A stretch of 64,000 nt of DNA, from NCBI GenBank assembly GCA_024232965.1, contig JACKQF010000005.1, forward strand, positions 452,266-516,265, in the 5' to 3' direction. Source of the stretch: Verrucomicrobiaceae bacterium. Lineage in GTDB: Bacteria > Verrucomicrobiota > Verrucomicrobiia > Verrucomicrobiales > Verrucomicrobiaceae. A program made the position numbers and the translations under genes. The notes beneath the pieces were generated by a model that was not told the DNA's origin, ran no database searches, and saw only the letters and a program-made list of their open reading frames with translations. Shown here one piece after another: positions 63,826 through 64,000 of this stretch. How positions within the stretch are numbered: position 1 is the first letter of the stretch; the number at the start of each line of letters is the position of its first letter.

Positions 63826-64000
63826 ATGAAACCACCGAAATGCCCCGTCGCGTTGCTTTTTAGCCTGTTGCTTGCAGCCATATCAACACTGTCCGCCGCC
63901 ACCTCCGAGTTGTGGGGAAAAGCAGGGGAGCGGTGGTCGCCGGCTTCGCCCCTGCCGGATTTTTCCTTTGCAGGTTATCGCATGGGAACTGCGGAACCGG
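63826..64000 (+). CDS. Secreted protein, partial (start only), probably beta-helix/pectate-lyase-like
   Basis: An ATG at 63826 opens a frame that runs to the window edge (58 codons). It begins with a signal peptide (CPVALLFSLLLAAISTLSA), followed by LWGKAGERWSPASPLPDFSF and AGYRMG, a start typical of right-handed beta-helix polysaccharide lyase-like proteins of this phylum (from memory). Domain content beyond the edge is unknown. Confidence 0.6.
   Translation, partial: MKPPKCPVALLFSLLLAAISTLSAATSELWGKAGERWSPASPLPDFSFAGYRMGTAEP

Overview
The window looks like a chromosomal piece of a Verrucomicrobiota bacterium, probably a Verrucomicrobiaceae/Prosthecobacter-type relative. This is inferred from gene content (many secreted sulfatases, sialidases, DUF1080 proteins, secreted Gfo/Idh/MocA and FAD oxidoreductases, PVC-type dehydrogenase/cytochrome pairs, PEP-CTERM proteins, ECF sigma factors next to Ser/Thr kinases), not from a marker gene. 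No rRNA, tRNA, transposase, phage or CRISPR array was seen, and no gene-free stretch exceeds 300 bases.

Layout. (1) 1-3744, minus strand: ECF-type sigma factor followed by a membrane Ser/Thr kinase that runs off the left edge. (2) 3795-15990: secreted enzymes, namely two sulfatases, an esterase-like hydrolase, an FAD oxidoreductase, a phosphodiesterase, a beta-helix protein, a DUF1080-like protein, and a fusion of a phospholipase C/S1-like zinc domain to a degenerate metallophosphoesterase. (3) 16136-17745, plus strand: a sulfur-handling operon (DsrE-like exported protein and two half-size YeeE/YedE channels). (4) 26312 down to 17758, minus strand: a seven-gene sialic-acid operon (sialidase, NanM-like mutarotase, NanA-like lyase, altronate oxidoreductase-like enzyme, SGNH esterase-like protein, Gfo/Idh/MocA protein, propeller-DUF1080 protein). 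(5) 29669-26939: a second sialidase plus sulfatase. (6) 29896-43145, plus strand: a 2,997-residue surface protein, then a cytochrome c, its dehydrogenase partner and a small propeller protein. (7) 43369-51771: glycoside hydrolases, a carboxypeptidase, an FAD oxidoreductase, an esterase, a BNR protein and two gene remnants. (8) 51940-58434, minus strand: two PEP-CTERM proteins with a sensor kinase/response regulator pair. (9) 58587-63746, plus strand: a second sigma factor/kinase pair plus a methyltransferase. A secreted beta-helix-type gene starts at the right edge.

How it fits together. Most genes appear to strip sulfate, sialic acid and sugars from complex glycans outside the cytoplasm and take the products in. 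The sulfur operon could handle sulfur species, and the cytochrome/dehydrogenase pair could oxidise sugars. The most notable regulatory signals are: four copies of an 18-bp inverted repeat (GTCGG-N8-CCGAC) before both PEP-CTERM genes and the sensor kinase gene; a 42-bp promoter block conserved before both sigma genes; a 19-bp inverted repeat before both sialidase genes; and a 57-nt palindromic element in the same activation-loop position of both kinases.
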